Positions 55,744-63,375 of a stretch of DNA of 64,000 nt are shown here, in pieces. The position numbers and the translations under genes were made by a program. The DNA lies in the NCBI RefSeq assembly GCF_000744225.1, contig NZ_JQLN01000006.1:860256-924255 (forward strand), in the 5' to 3' direction. Within the stretch, counting starts at the first letter, position 1, and the number at the start of each line of letters is the position of its first letter. A model generated the notes under the pieces. That model was not told where the DNA came from. It searched no databases and saw only the letters and a list, made by a program, of their open reading frames with translations. This DNA comes from Kitasatospora mediocidica KCTC 9733. Its GTDB lineage: Bacteria; Actinomycetota; Actinomycetes; Streptomycetales; Streptomycetaceae.

Positions 55744-56137
55744 GAGACCACCGACTGCGCCCTGCAGTGCTCCACCACCTCGGCGATCTCCACACCGACC
55801 ATCGGCCTTCCGCGGATCCGCGAGACGGTCCGCACGTCCGCGGACGCGATCCGACCCCGACAGGTCCACCCACGGCGCCTCGACCCGTAGCCGGCCGCAG
55901 ACCACCAGGAACCGCGAACGTCCCTGCCCCGGCAGCCCACACTCTGGAAGCACTCGCGCGGTCGCGCCTTCCTGTCCGTGCCTCAGGCTACGCTCGTACC
56001 AAGGCTTTTCGAATCCGCGGGGCTCGCTCCGCGGTCGGCCTGGTACGCGCATGCGGGGGTGCGCAGCACAGTGGCTCCGGCATTCGCGCGGGAGCTGTGC
56101 GTCGATCCCCGCCCGCGGGGAGGGAGGAGCCGGCTCG
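55744..56137. other. Gene-free leader of the regulator/CBASS cluster
   Basis: No gene is seen. A hairpin CCGCGG-ggctcgct-CCGCGG (about 56019-56038) and GC-rich DNA are present; the promoter for the gene at 56138 is expected here but not clear. Confidence 0.3.
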
Positions 56138-57085
56138 GTGACCGATGAGGCGTTCGAGGAACTCACTTCCACCGGCGAGGTGGGACCGCACACCCTTGAG
56201 CTCCTTCGACGACTCGGGCGGCAGGCCGCCCACTCCCTCGGCGTACCCCCGCCGGAGGACTACTCCAAGTGGGACCAGGACGCCGTCGACGACGTCCTCG
56301 CGCAGATGCTGGACCGCGAGGATAGTGAGACCTTCATCGTGGGCTGCGTCATCCAGGCAACCGATCCCGCCTCGCTGGAACGCCTCTTCTTCGCCTCGAT
56401 CCGCTACTTCCTGATCGACCAGGCCAAGATGACCGACCGCGGCAAGCTGCGCCGGCGCTTCGCCAGCCGCCTCACCAGCGACTCGCGGTTCGTGCCGGTC
56501 CAGATGGCGACGTCGCCGGGCTGGACGATGGCGGCCCATCCGGACAAGGCGGTGTGGCAGGGCGACCTGGACGAGCTCATCGACGTGGCCTACCGGGTCC
56601 GCGACGTTCGGCTAGTGCGCTGGAACACCTCCGGACCCACCCCGGCCGACACCGTGCACGCCATGATGGCGGTCCTGACCGCCGTCCTCGACACGGCAGG
56701 GGGAGCGGTCCGGGAGGAGGACCTCGCGAAAGTCCTCGAAGCCCGCTTCGTGCTCCTGCAGCCACTGACCTCGGTACCGCTGTTCGCGAGCGACGGCTCG
56801 ACGGCGGTCGACGCGGCGGCGCCGGCGACCGACGTGACGGTCGCCGGTCTGCACGACCGCGCGCAGCAGATCTGGGACAGCATGACGCCCCAAGAACGCG
56901 ACGTGCTCCACTGCCTCCACCGCCCACCGAAGGTCGCCGCAGCCGTCCTCGGCGTCGGCCCCGCCCAGACACGCGCGATCATGGACGGGTTGAAGGAGTC
57001 ACTGCGACTGGCCCTGGCCGACGACGACGCCGCACAAGACGTCCTGAGCGTGCTTCTCCAACACACAGGCCAGACGCCCTCATGA
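56138..57085 (+). CDS. Sigma-factor-like regulator
   Basis: The product has 315 residues from GTG 56138 with AGGGAGGAG 8 nt upstream. The N-terminal part has a sigma region-2-like pattern (DPASLERLFFASIRYFLIDQ, followed by AKMTDRGKLRRRFASRL), and the C-terminal part has a region-4-like helix-turn-helix (MTPQERDVLHCLHRPPKVAA, AVLGVGPAQTRAIMDGL). The centre differs from canonical ECF factors, so it may be an atypical sigma or a sigma-like adaptor. It lies 75 bp upstream of the HTH/peptidase pair and CBASS genes and may transcribe them. Confidence 0.5.
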   Translation: MTDEAFEELTSTGEVGPHTLELLRRLGRQAAHSLGVPPPEDYSKWDQDAVDDVLAQMLDREDSETFIVGCVIQATDPASLERLFFASIRYFLIDQAKMTDRGKLRRRFASRLTSDSRFVPVQMATSPGWTMAAHPDKAVWQGDLDELIDVAYRVRDVRLVRWNTSGPTPADTVHAMMAVLTAVLDTAGGAVREEDLAKVLEARFVLLQPLTSVPLFASDGSTAVDAAAPATDVTVAGLHDRAQQIWDSMTPQERDVLHCLHRPPKVAAAVLGVGPAQTRAIMDGLKESLRLALADDDAAQDVLSVLLQHTGQTPS

Positions 57086-57160
57086 TGGGCGGTGCAGTCA
57101 TGTCGTCAGTACCAAGTGGAAGAGGCCAACGGATGCGGCACGGGAAGGGAGGCGGAGTCC

Positions 57161-58090
57161 ATGGGCGAGGCGTTGAGCACTCCCTTTGAGAGGCTGAGGG
57201 CCGCCGCAGCAGGCCTGAAGGTCCCCGAAGCCGTGCGCGCCACCATGGCCGCACCCCCGAGCGACCCGATCCCCGGCCAGGTGTGGCGCGCAGCATGGCA
57301 GCGCACCGTGCTGATCCTCACAGTCCTCGACGTCGCGGAAACCCATGTGACGGCGATCCCGACCTCACTGGACGTGCGCTACCACGACGACACCACCCTG
57401 CTGCTGCCGAAAGACAGCTCGACCCTCCAGCAGCCCCTGGCCCTGTGGTACGGCCTGCGGGAGGACCTGCCCTGGTGCGTCCTGGACCGCCAGGTCGCCC
57501 AGGTGGCCGCCCCGCTGCCCGCGCAAGCCCCCACCACCGCCGCGAGCCCGCCCCCAGACCACCAAGCATGGGGCACCGCCATCCCCAGCCCCGCCGCGCC
57601 GGCGGCCGAGTACCGCGCCGCCCTGTTCGACAAGACCGCCGACCTCGCCGAAGCTCACTGGGCGCCCGGCGGATCCGGTGACCTCTCCGGGCTCCTGGTC
57701 GGCCACGGCATGACCACCCGCATCCTCACCGAACTGCTGTCCATCACGCCCGACCAGGCGCTGGCCCTGCGGCGCGGCCAGATGCCCGTCACACCCGAAC
57801 AGGCCGACATCCTGGCCCCGCGGCTCGACCTGACCACAGACGCGGTCCTGGACGCGAACCCCGCCCTGCCCCAGGAACTGGTCCACGAACTGAGCCGACC
57901 GGTACGGCGCCCGCAACTGCGCGCCCTCGCGAGCCAACTCCGACTCACCGAGTACCAAGTCCGGACAGGCGCAGCCTTCGGCTCCTACACCCTGGCCGCC
58001 CGCCAGGACCCGGGCGCCGGCCCCGCCCCCGACTGGCCCGCACGCGTCGACCGGTACTTCCAGCTCTGCCTGCAGGAGAAGAGGCCGTGA
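57161..58090 (+). CDS. HTH regulator (CapH/ImmR-like), partner of the metallopeptidase
   Basis: The product has 309 residues from ATG 57161. The N-terminal beta-rich domain (LILTVLDVAETHVTAIPTSL) and Pro-rich linker are followed by an XRE-like HTH (about 185-235: ILTELLSITPDQALALRRGQ, PVTPEQADILAPRLDLTTDA). The C-terminal helical region (RRPQLRALASQLRLTEYQVR) is where an ImmA/CapP-type protease would be expected to cleave. It overlaps the peptidase gene as GTGA. In several CBASS loci a CapH repressor and CapP protease control expression after DNA damage; the same role is inferred here. Confidence 0.55.
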   Translation: MGEALSTPFERLRAAAAGLKVPEAVRATMAAPPSDPIPGQVWRAAWQRTVLILTVLDVAETHVTAIPTSLDVRYHDDTTLLLPKDSSTLQQPLALWYGLREDLPWCVLDRQVAQVAAPLPAQAPTTAASPPPDHQAWGTAIPSPAAPAAEYRAALFDKTADLAEAHWAPGGSGDLSGLLVGHGMTTRILTELLSITPDQALALRRGQMPVTPEQADILAPRLDLTTDAVLDANPALPQELVHELSRPVRRPQLRALASQLRLTEYQVRTGAAFGSYTLAARQDPGAGPAPDWPARVDRYFQLCLQEKRP

Positions 58091-59115
58091 ACTACATACG
58101 CGCCGCCGCAGCACGCGACCAGGCCACACGAATGATCGAGGCCCTGAACAGGCTGCGCCCCGGCGCCACGGACAGGTTGGCCGACAGCGCCCTGGCGGAG
58201 ATCTCCACCTGGGCCGGCTTCGACGTCCGCGAGATCTCCGAGAACGAGAGCGCCGCCGGCTGCAGCGTCGCCGGCGCCTACCTCCCCGGCCCGCCCCCGG
58301 TCGTGGGCGTCGTCAGCTCCCGCAGCCACGCCCGCCGCGACTTCACCGGCCTGCACGAACTGGGCCACCACCTGCAACGCACCCAGATCGACCTCATCGA
58401 CGTCCTCGAAGAACAACCGGACCAGGGCCTGGAACTCGAGGACGCCGCCTGCGACGCCTTCGCCGCAGAGATCCTCCTGCCCGACACCCTCGCGGCCGCC
58501 CACCTCGGCACGGCCGGCCCCACCGCCGCACAGATCTGCGACCTGTGGCGCGCCAGCAGCGCTTCCCGCATGGCCGCCTGCGTCAAAGCAGCGCAGCACC
58601 TCCCGGCCCCCGGACACATCCTGCTCCTCGACACCGACGGGCAGCTGGTCTTCGCCGCCTCCCGCGGCCTGCCCCGGCCGCGCCGCGGCAGCGACCAGTC
58701 CACCGCCGCCGTCCTCGACCGCGCCCTGGCCAACGGCCACCACCGCACCGAAGGCCGCACCCGGCTGCGCTACCGCGACGGCATCCGCGGCGACGAGCTC
58801 TACGTCCAGACCACCGACATGGGCGGCTACATCGTCGCCGTACTTGTCACTGACCAGGCACCCTGGAAGACGTTCTCACCCCCCGCCCCCGACCAGGGAC
58901 CGCAGGCCCCGTGGCGGGCGTGCGGCTACTGCGACCACGACTTCCGCTCGTTCGAGACCGCCTGCTCCACCTGCCGGGCACCCAAGTGCCCCGAGTGCGG
59001 CCAGTGCGACTGCCCGCCCAGGGTCGCCGCGCGGACCTGCCCCGGATGCAACCTCCTCCAACCGCCGGCGATGTTCGACCCGCCCGCGGCCACCCACTGC
59101 CGCGACTGCTCCTGA
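58087..59115 (+). CDS. ImmA/IrrE-type zinc metallopeptidase (CapP-like)
   Basis: The product has 342 residues. The gluzincin motif is TGLHELGHHLQ (HExxH, about 91-95), and the third ligand is probably the Glu of LEDAACDAFAAEILLP (about 118-125). Two CxxC-rich zinc ribbons end the protein (CGYCDHDF, CSTCRAPKCPECGQCDC, CPGCN), an unusual extension. Such peptidases cleave a partner HTH repressor on sensing damage or single-stranded DNA. It is translationally coupled to the HTH gene upstream and lies 150 bp before the CD-NTase gene, fitting a CBASS switch. Confidence 0.7.
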   Translation: MNYIRAAAARDQATRMIEALNRLRPGATDRLADSALAEISTWAGFDVREISENESAAGCSVAGAYLPGPPPVVGVVSSRSHARRDFTGLHELGHHLQRTQIDLIDVLEEQPDQGLELEDAACDAFAAEILLPDTLAAAHLGTAGPTAAQICDLWRASSASRMAACVKAAQHLPAPGHILLLDTDGQLVFAASRGLPRPRRGSDQSTAAVLDRALANGHHRTEGRTRLRYRDGIRGDELYVQTTDMGGYIVAVLVTDQAPWKTFSPPAPDQGPQAPWRACGYCDHDFRSFETACSTCRAPKCPECGQCDCPPRVAARTCPGCNLLQPPAMFDPPAATHCRDCS

Positions 59116-59264
59116 GCACGACCGGAACCGCTTCTATCACTACCGGCGAGTTACGTCGTCTGCCTCGGGTGAGGGCCCCGCTGCGGGACCCGCGCACAGC
59201 GGCACCCGACGTCGGCACGGGCACCAGACCGCCGACGCCGACAGGAAGCGAGCCAGATGGCCCC

Positions 59265-60281
59265 ATGAACACCACCAAGTCCGCGTTCGCGGACCTCGAC
59301 ACCGCCCTCAACCTCGACCCCGACGAGCGCGCCGCCGCCCAGAACCGCCACCAGGCGGTCACCACCACGCTGCGCACCGCCAGCCTGATCGAGGCCACCT
59401 TCCTGCAGGGCAGCTTCGCCCGCAAGACCATGCTCAAGCCCCTCAAGGACGTCGACATGGTCATCGTCCTGCACCCCGCCGTCGCCGAGGAGCACGCGCT
59501 CACCGCACCCGGCGGCGCAACCCGCGCCATGAACCTGATCCGCCGCGTCGTCGAGCAGGCCTTCCCCGGCGCGCGCTTCGACGTGGAGGACCGCCCCGCC
59601 CACGCCCTCCAGGTCACCTTCGCCGACCTCGACTTCACCTTCGACCTCGTCCCCGCCCTCAACGACCCGGGCACCGAGGACGTCTTCATCGCCAACCGCG
59701 AGAGCGACGCCACCACCCCCTGGGAGCGGTCCAACACCCGCACCCTCAACCGCGTCATCTCCGAGCGCAACCGGGCCACCGGCGGCCGCTTCGTCCACCA
59801 GGTCCGCATGCTTAAGCAGCTGAAGAAGGACCACCCGCTCCTCGACGACACCTGCGGCCTGCTCTGGGAAGCCTTCGCCTACCGTGCCGTCACCGCCGCC
59901 ACGGACCACTCCGAGGCCCTGGCCGCCACCCTCGCCCACGCAGCCCAGGCCGTCGCCGGCCCGGTCCACGACCCGACCGGAGTCGACGACCTGACCGCCA
60001 AGTGGACACCCGGACAGCGCGCCGGATACGCCCAAGCCCTGCGCACCGCCGCCGACCAGGCCGCCGAGGCACGCCGCCTCGAACAGGACGGCGACCACGA
60101 CGCGGCCATCGACATCTGGCACACCCTGATCGGCGACGCGTTCCCCGCCAGCCCCGGCCAGACCGCAGCCGACGCCCTGCGCGCCCTGGCATCCGGCAGC
60201 ATCACCTCCACCGGCCGCGCCGTCACCTCCCAGCGCGCCCAGCAGCCCGCCCGCCCGAGCCGGTCATGGCGTACGCGCTGA
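59265..60281 (+). CDS. CD-NTase (CBASS cyclic-oligonucleotide synthase)
   Basis: The product has 338 residues from ATG 59265. The nucleotidyltransferase signature is FLQGSFARKTMLKPLKDVDM (GS, then DxD at about 62-64), and the third acid is in FADLDFTFDLVPAL (about 124-127). The C-terminal helical domain includes HQVRMLKQLKKDHPLLDDTC. On sensing infection such enzymes make cyclic di- or trinucleotides that activate an effector. The upstream site AGGAAG is rather far from the ATG. It overlaps the E2-like gene by 16 nt and heads the three-gene CBASS unit. Confidence 0.75.
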   Translation: MNTTKSAFADLDTALNLDPDERAAAQNRHQAVTTTLRTASLIEATFLQGSFARKTMLKPLKDVDMVIVLHPAVAEEHALTAPGGATRAMNLIRRVVEQAFPGARFDVEDRPAHALQVTFADLDFTFDLVPALNDPGTEDVFIANRESDATTPWERSNTRTLNRVISERNRATGGRFVHQVRMLKQLKKDHPLLDDTCGLLWEAFAYRAVTAATDHSEALAATLAHAAQAVAGPVHDPTGVDDLTAKWTPGQRAGYAQALRTAADQAAEARRLEQDGDHDAAIDIWHTLIGDAFPASPGQTAADALRALASGSITSTGRAVTSQRAQQPARPSRSWRTR

Positions 60282-60772
60282 CCCAGGCGCTCGCCGATCC
60301 CGCTGCGGCCGCCCACCACCTGCTCCACGACGCCCCGATCTACGGCGTCGAGCAGGCCAGCGGCCGCAGCGGGCCCGGCGGCGCCGCCATCCTCGATCTC
60401 ACGCTGCGCCCCCTGCCCGCGCTCGCCGACGACGACTACCCCGTCGAGCACGCCCGCGTCGTCATCCTGCCCACGCTCGAGGTCCACGCCTTCCCCAAGG
60501 CCGGCGGCCAGCCGTTCAAGCACCGCAGCCCCTACCCCTTGAATGACCTGTGCCTGCAGTACCCGAACGACGACGCCGCGCTGCGCTGGATCCCCGAGGA
60601 CGGCCTCGAGGCGCTCGTCACCCTGATCCACCGTCACCTGATGTTCGAGGAGGCCTGGCGCCGCACCGGCACGTGGCCGGCGGAGGACGCACCCCATGGA
60701 CAGCCGGGCCGCGGAACCCACCCCGTCACGACCACCGACCTGAGACGCGAGGCCCGCCGATGGACCCGATGA
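60266..60772 (+). CDS. CBASS E2-like conjugation protein
   Basis: The product has 168 residues from ATG 60266. The core reads HRSPYPLNDLCLQYPNDD, then ALRWIPEDGLEALVTLIHRH, EEAWRRTGTWPAEDAPHG. The Cys of LCLQYP (about 96) and the downstream W-E-A-P-H pattern are what I know from E2-like proteins of type II-short CBASS, which prime the CD-NTase. No E1/JAB gene is present, consistent with the short type. The arginine-rich C-terminal tail overlaps the effector start by 13 nt. Confidence 0.65.
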   Translation: MAYALTQALADPAAAAHHLLHDAPIYGVEQASGRSGPGGAAILDLTLRPLPALADDDYPVEHARVVILPTLEVHAFPKAGGQPFKHRSPYPLNDLCLQYPNDDAALRWIPEDGLEALVTLIHRHLMFEEAWRRTGTWPAEDAPHGQPGRGTHPVTTTDLRREARRWTR

Positions 60773-61365
60773 CCGTGTACCTGGCCGCCGGCCCGGCGCA
60801 GCAGAGCACTCTGACCACCGTCGTGCTGGCCCTGCTGGGCTCCACCGTCGTGGCCGGCGTCATCGCCCACATCCTGACAGGGCTGCGTGCCGGCGCCGCC
60901 GCGCGCCGCGATCGCTACGCGGCGGCAGTGCGCGTCCTGGTGGCCCGGATCGAGTACCCCTACCGCATCCGTCGCCGCACCGACAATGAGCCCGCCACCC
61001 TGGCCGCGCTCGCCTCCACCGGGCACGACCTGCAGGAGCGCCTCGCCGAGGCGCGCGCCTGGATCGCGGCGGAGAGCCGGGCCATCGGCGAGGTGCTCGA
61101 CACCTGCCTCACCGAGCTCGATCAGCCCTTCAAGCAGGCCTGCCAGGACGCCTGGTCCTCCCCGGCTGTCAACGGACCGGAGCAGATGAACCTCAACGGG
61201 TTCGGCCTGGGCAACCAGCAGGCCCTGATCAGCCGCATGGAGTTCGCCATCGGCTACCGATTCGGCCTCGGACGCCTCATGCCCGGCTGGCTGGTGCTCC
61301 GGCGGCTGAAGCGCCACGGACACTCGCCCTCACCCGGCCTCGCGCACCCCGCACCGGGCAGCTGA
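60760..61365 (+). CDS. Single-pass membrane protein, probable CBASS effector
   Basis: The product has 201 residues from ATG 60760. One transmembrane helix lies near the N-terminus (STLTTVVLALLGSTVVAGVI, about 16-36). A basic cytoplasmic neck (RAGAAARRDRYAAAVRVLVA) and a helical cytoplasmic domain follow (LQERLAEARAWIAAESRAIG). No nuclease, phospholipase or SAVED motif is visible, so killing by membrane disruption after cyclic-nucleotide binding is the most likely effector mode. Overlap with the E2-like gene ties it to the module. It is the last gene of the operon. Confidence 0.55.
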   Translation: MDPMTVYLAAGPAQQSTLTTVVLALLGSTVVAGVIAHILTGLRAGAAARRDRYAAAVRVLVARIEYPYRIRRRTDNEPATLAALASTGHDLQERLAEARAWIAAESRAIGEVLDTCLTELDQPFKQACQDAWSSPAVNGPEQMNLNGFGLGNQQALISRMEFAIGYRFGLGRLMPGWLVLRRLKRHGHSPSPGLAHPAPGS

Positions 61366-61509
61366 GCACCAGGACACCCCCGGGACCCGGCGAGCCGGAC
61401 GGGCGCAGCGAGACCCTGCCCAAACCGCCACCCCGTCCCGGAACCGGCGGCACAGACCCGGAGCGCGGCAGAGAAGCTCTTCCGATGGCAGGCGGGGTCT
61501 TGCCCAACG

Positions 61510-62161
61510 TCACCCTTGACGACGTCGAGCTGGGAAAGCTCGCCACTGCTTGTAAGAACCTCTTGCAGTTCGCGGAACGACGGTACGAAGCGCGCTCAAG
61601 CGGCCAGTAGGTGCCTTGCGGGGGCTGCCAGATGCCATAGGCAGCCCCCGCAGTACTTCAGCTGCTCCAGACCACCTGAGAGCCTCCAACTGCCCGACCT
61701 GCTCCGCGCTCAGCTTGGCCCGGCGTGCTTGTTGGTTGTTGAGCCAGGTACCCAGGGACAGGCCCTCCTCGGTCTTGTGGGTGCGCGGGACCCGGGTGTG
61801 GCCCTCGTGCTCGACGAAGGCCACCAGCGCCGCCAGGTGATGGCCGAACCGGTCGGCGCGCAACACCTTCGGCCGGGCCGGGCCGCGGCCGCTGCCCGCG
61901 CGGCGGCAAGCTCCTGGGCTTCCTCGATCCGAGCACGGCCAGCAGATGCTGCTGCTCCTGGTCGAGGTCGGCGAAGCTGGCCCGCTGCGCCCGCATCCAC
62001 CGACCGAGCTGCTCGCCCTCGAACTCGGTCTCCACCGCCAGCGAAGCCCAGTCGACCCGGCCGTCGGACTCCAGCCACCACTGATGGTCTGCATGGGAGT
62101 GGCAGCGATCGTTGGTCATCTCGCTGTCACTGGATTCTGGCTGCTGAGGGCCATGGTTCAT
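61510..62161 (-). pseudogene. Helicase-associated-domain protein fragment, frameshifted
   Basis: Three minus-strand frames together read as consecutive helicase-associated repeats: DWASLAVETEFEGEQLGRWM, then RADRFGHHLAALVAFVEHEG with HTKEEEGLSLGTWLNNQQ-like and LSAEQVGQLEALRWSGA. Frame changes lie at about 61860-61930. These repeats occur at the C-terminus of actinomycete DEAD/DEAH helicases, including those near linear replicon ends. No helicase motor domain is present, so this is a decayed 3' remnant. Confidence 0.5.
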
Positions 62162-62164
62162 TCT

Positions 62165-62177
62165 TGACCTATGGTCA
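62165..62177. promoter_or_regulatory. Palindrome TGACC-TAT-GGTCA upstream of the winged-helix gene
   Basis: A perfect 5-bp inverted repeat with a 3-bp centre lies 22 bp upstream of ATG 62200, between divergent starts. It is a plausible operator for the regulator that follows; this is inference. Confidence 0.35.
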
Positions 62178-62199
62178 GGGAAGTGGTGGTGTTGGCCGT

Positions 62200-62847
62200 A
62201 TGACAGGACCTGTTCGGATGACTCGCCCGACGGTGGAGGTTTTGCGCCTGCTGTTGGCGACCTCGGCGCACGAGCCGTTGTGGGCGGCGAGGATCAGCGA
62301 GCGGGCGGCCCTGGGCAAGAGCACGGTCTCACAGATCCTGACCAGACTCAGCGAGCGGCAGTGGGTCGTGCTGCGCCAGGAGCAGGGCTCGCACCCGGGC
62401 CGTCCGGCGCGGGTGCTGTGCGAGCTGACGCAGCAGGGGCGTAGGGAGGCGGAGACGGCACTGGCGGTACGGGGCGCGGATGATCAAGGGGCCCCCGTGG
62501 CGCTCACGGTGGCTGCCGACCAGACGACCCGTCAGGGCCCGGCACGCAAAGGAGATTGGACCCACGGGCTGCACCACCTGATCCGCCTGCCCGACTTCGA
62601 GGCACTGCGCCAGGCCGCGGGGGACCGGTCGCAGGGCGTCTCGGAGACTGCCGCAGTGGAGCGCATGGCCATCCTGCGGGAAGCGCTCGGTGCGCTCCAG
62701 GCCCTGAACAGGCTGCTCACGAGAGAGTTTCTCGCTCGCAGCGCCGTCGGCCCCACCCGCAAGGAGGAGCACTGGGACCTCATGAACGACTTCCTGACTG
62801 AGGCGAGTGAGATCTCCAGTAAAGCTCTGGGCGCTCACAACTACTGA
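62200..62847 (+). CDS. Winged-helix (MarR/PadR-like) transcriptional regulator
   Basis: The product has 215 residues from ATG 62200 (alternative ATG 62218). The winged helix spans about 10-85: VEVLRLLLATSAHEPLWAAR, ISERAALGKSTVSQILTRLS, RQEQGSHPGRPARVLCELTQ (the wing, ending in TQQG as in PadR/MarR proteins). The C-terminal half is helical (MAILREALGALQALNRLLTR) and probably mediates dimerisation. A short palindrome lies just upstream. Confidence 0.65.
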   Translation: MTGPVRMTRPTVEVLRLLLATSAHEPLWAARISERAALGKSTVSQILTRLSERQWVVLRQEQGSHPGRPARVLCELTQQGRREAETALAVRGADDQGAPVALTVAADQTTRQGPARKGDWTHGLHHLIRLPDFEALRQAAGDRSQGVSETAAVERMAILREALGALQALNRLLTREFLARSAVGPTRKEEHWDLMNDFLTEASEISSKALGAHNY

Positions 62848-63241
62848 CACCTCCCGCAAGCCGGAGGACGGCAGGTGTGACGAATTCCCAGGTCAGCTAC
62901 ATGCAGACCATCACTGCATCGACTGCGGCGAGATCCCCGATCAGGAGAGCACTTGGGAGTACGGCCCCGGGGGACAGGTCGAGTGGACCCGCCGCCCGGG
63001 TGGCTGCTGTTGGCGCTGCCACCAGGCCCGCGAGGACCGCCTGGAACGGGAGGCCGAGGAACAGCTGGAGGCCGCCCGGGCGGCGAACGCCGTGCTACGG
63101 CCGTGCTGGTCGTGCCGGGGCTCGATCGGGGGGAAGGAGGGTTCGGAGCTGGAGCTGACCGAGACGGCCCGGCCGGACCGGCTGGAGTGCCCCGAGTGTG
63201 TACTGTACAGGCCCGCACCGCACGGGACTTGGGCCCGCTGA
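62807..63241 (+). CDS. Small zinc-finger-like protein
   Basis: The product has 144 residues with four CxxC pairs: HHCIDCGEIP, CCWRCHQ, RPCWSCRGS and LECPECVLYR, indicating one or two zinc sites. A Glu/Arg/Ala-rich helix lies between them (REDRLEREAEEQLEAARAAN). GTG 62807 overlaps the regulator gene by 41 bp; a true start may be internal. The stop overlaps the next ATG (TGATG), so the two small genes are coupled. The family is not named. Confidence 0.5.
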   Translation: MRSPVKLWALTTTDTSRKPEDGRCDEFPGQLHADHHCIDCGEIPDQESTWEYGPGGQVEWTRRPGGCCWRCHQAREDRLEREAEEQLEAARAANAVLRPCWSCRGSIGGKEGSELELTETARPDRLECPECVLYRPAPHGTWAR

Positions 63242-63363
63242 TGCTGCCGGTCCCGACCAAGCGCGAGCTGGTGGCCGCGTTGGTCTCCGCCCCGGACGAT
63301 CCGTGGTGGGAGGCGCGCGTGCTGCACGCAAAGCTCTACCCGGCGAGGGGCCGTGGGGTGTGA
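63241..63363 (+). CDS. 40-residue ORF ending in a repeated 3' segment
   Basis: ATG 63241 overlaps the previous stop by 1 nt. The peptide begins MLPVPTKRELVAALVSAPDD and ends PWWEARVLHAKLYPARGRGV. Its last 22 codons and the following TGTGACCTG repeat occur again at 16908-16980. A longer frame extends upstream in 62953-63240 but overlaps the zinc-finger gene. A real small gene is plausible because the segment is conserved between the copies. Confidence 0.45.
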   Translation: MLPVPTKRELVAALVSAPDDPWWEARVLHAKLYPARGRGV

Positions 63364-63375
63364 CCTGTTGGTGGT
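63298..63375 (+). repeat. Copy of the repeat at 16908-16980
   Basis: This copy encodes DPWWEARVLHAKLYPARGRG and a final Val, then TGTGACCTGTTGGTGGTTG. Similarity to the 22763-22845 copy continues through TTGTCTGGACCTTTGGTTGG to about 63440. Confidence 0.7.
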
